Positions 5,141-6,482 of a stretch of 6,482 bases of DNA are shown here, piece after piece. Source of the DNA: Candidatus Thorarchaeota archaeon (GTDB lineage Archaea > Asgardarchaeota > Thorarchaeia > Thorarchaeales > Thorarchaeaceae). Where the stretch lies: positions 1 through 6,482 of the forward strand of contig DXJI01000050.1 in NCBI GenBank assembly GCA_019057595.1, given 5' to 3'. The position numbers and the translations under genes are program-made. Within the stretch, counting starts at the first letter, position 1, and each line of letters begins with the position of its first letter. The notes beneath the pieces were generated by a model, which searched no databases, was not told the origin of the DNA, and saw only the letters and a list, made by a program, of their open reading frames with translations.

Positions 5141-6482
5141 TTACTTCTCCTCGGTATCCTGCTGACGTTCCAAAAACATCCTGTATGATAGGGTCAATGT
5201 TTTGGGATGTGCAGATCGGTATTCGTCAAGCAGACCGACTGAAGTAGAATAGGGCGCGTTCTTCACCTTCTCAGGATCAGTGTGTGCTTCATCCGAAATC
5301 CTTTCGAGTACTGAAATGAAGAAATCAAGTTCCTGACGTGATTCCGTTTCAGTAGGCTCAATCATCAAGGCCTCGGGTACTATGAGTGGGAAATACACTG
5401 TGGGAGCATGTACACCGAAATCGAGGAGTCTCTTTGCGATGTTCATCGCACTGACATCTGTAGTGTCCTTCAGTTCTTTCGCTGAGATGACACACTCGTG
5501 CATTCGTGGTGCATCCTGTGAATATGGCAAGGAGAATCCGCGAATCTTGCTGGCATGATGTGCAACATAGTTTGCGTTCAACACAGCCACCTCAGAAGCC
5601 CGTTCAAGACCATCGGAGCCAAGTGAATAGATGTAGGAATATGCTCTCACGAGGACACCAAAATTCCCATAGAAGGCCTTCACCTTTCCAATCGACTGGG
5701 GATAGTCATAATCGAGGTCGAAGGTTCCATCATCCATCTTCACTACCCGTGGAACAGGTAGGAACGCTTTCAGTTTTTCAATGACTCCAACTGGTCCCGC
5801 TCCTGGTCCACCCCCACCATGTGGTGTTGAGAATGTCTTGTGGAGGTTCAGGTGAACCACATCAAATCCCATGTCACCAGGTCGGACCTTGCCCATGATT
5901 GCATTGAAGTTAGCACCGTCATAATAGACAAGTCCTCCTGCATCATGTACGGTCCCAGTGATTTCCTCAATGTCTTTCTCAAAGACTCCTATAGTGTTAG
6001 GATTAGTTAGCATAAGACCTGCAGTCTTAGGACCTGCAACAGCTTTGAGGGCATCAATATTCACTAGCCCCTCTTCACTGGATGGAATCTCTACGACTTT
6101 GTAACCAGCCATGGCTGCTGAAGCTGGGTTGGTTCCGTGCGCTGCGTCAGGAATCAACATTTCATCCCGCTGATCACATTCATTTGTGACACAACGGTGA
6201 TACTCTCGCATCATCATCACACCAGCCCACTCACCCTGAGCTCCAGCTGCGGGTTGCAGAGAAATTGCATCCATCCCTGTTATCTCGCTCAGCCAAGTTT
6301 CTAGTTCCCACATCAGCTCTAGAGCTCCCTGTGTTGTAGAGGAGTCCTGTAGAGGATGAAGCCATGAAAATCCAGGAATACTAGCAGCCCAGTTGTTCTC
6401 TGCAGGGTTGTATTTCATTGTACAGCTACCCAATGGGTAAGTACCGAGACTCACAGCGAAATTCATCTGAGACAGTCGTGTG
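5141..6482 (-). CDS. gcvPB: glycine dehydrogenase (decarboxylating) subunit 2, 5' end outside the window
   Basis: This is the PLP-binding subunit of the glycine cleavage P-protein. With subunit 1 (GcvPA) it decarboxylates glycine and passes the aminomethyl group to lipoylated H-protein. The reading frame is open to the window edge: upstream of the methionine at 6464-6466 it continues TRLSQ, which is conserved in the family (TRLSQMNF), so that methionine is internal. About 50-60 N-terminal residues lie beyond 6482. Visible motifs are YPLGSCTMKYNP, PAAGAQGEWAGVMMMR, DAAHGTNPASAAMAGY, DGANFNAI and HLNLHKTFSTPHGGGGPG. The last contains the PLP lysine, codon 5837-5839. The gene is intact over the visible part and ends with TAA. 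It is the first visible gene of the operon; gcvPA and other glycine-cleavage genes may lie to the right. Confidence 0.95.
   Translation of the reverse strand, partial: TRLSQMNFAVSLGTYPLGSCTMKYNPAENNWAASIPGFSWLHPLQDSSTTQGALELMWELETWLSEITGMDAISLQPAAGAQGEWAGVMMMREYHRCVTNECDQRDEMLIPDAAHGTNPASAAMAGYKVVEIPSSEEGLVNIDALKAVAGPKTAGLMLTNPNTIGVFEKDIEEITGTVHDAGGLVYYDGANFNAIMGKVRPGDMGFDVVHLNLHKTFSTPHGGGGPGAGPVGVIEKLKAFLPVPRVVKMDDGTFDLDYDYPQSIGKVKAFYGNFGVLVRAYSYIYSLGSDGLERASEVAVLNANYVAHHASKIRGFSLPYSQDAPRMHECVISAKELKDTTDVSAMNIAKRLLDFGVHAPTVYFPLIVPEALMIEPTETESRQELDFFISVLERISDEAHTDPEKVKNAPYSTSVGLLDEYRSAHPKTLTLSYRMFLERQQDTEEK

Overview
The window looks archaeal, possibly from an Asgard lineage such as Thorarchaeia; that last step is a guess. 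The archaeal signs are a single-OB-fold ssDNA-binding protein of the SOSS-B/Sulfolobus SSB type with an RGG tail, a tRNA methylthiotransferase of the archaeal/eukaryotic e-MtaB (CDKAL1) type, a glycine decarboxylase P-protein split into two subunits, TATA boxes, and GTG/TTG starts preceded by Shine-Dalgarno sequences.

Positions 1-970 are AT-rich and look accessory. One small gene for an unrecognised four-helix membrane protein (minus strand, 275-685) lies between two identical 19-bp copies of what reads as the 3' end of a tRNA gene, including the CCA (182-200 and 743-761). This is the usual footprint of integration at a tRNA gene, although no integrase is visible. A T-run at 888-894 may end the next gene.

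The ssb gene (975-1532, minus) ends in a glycine/arginine repeat tail. Between it and the plus-strand gene at 2114 lie 581 bases without a convincing protein gene. These contain a GC-rich, strongly base-paired stretch (about 1772-1953), proposed here as an unassigned structured RNA, most likely on the minus strand.

A Gfo/Idh/MocA-type NAD(P)-dependent oxidoreductase (2114-3121, plus) has its own TATA box and a TTG start. It meets a minus-strand operon tail to tail, and the stop-codon ends overlap by 11 bp.

The operon reads from right to left: gcvPB (glycine cleavage P-protein subunit 2, 5' end outside the window), an LpdD-like small protein, a MoaD/ThiS-type ubiquitin-fold sulfur carrier ending in Gly-Gly, and the tRNA methylthiotransferase. 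Gaps between these genes are 44, 20 and about 10 bases, so they are probably co-transcribed. The sulfur carrier directly before the methylthiotransferase suggests, without proving it, a link between sulfur delivery and 2-methylthio modification of t6A37 in tRNA.
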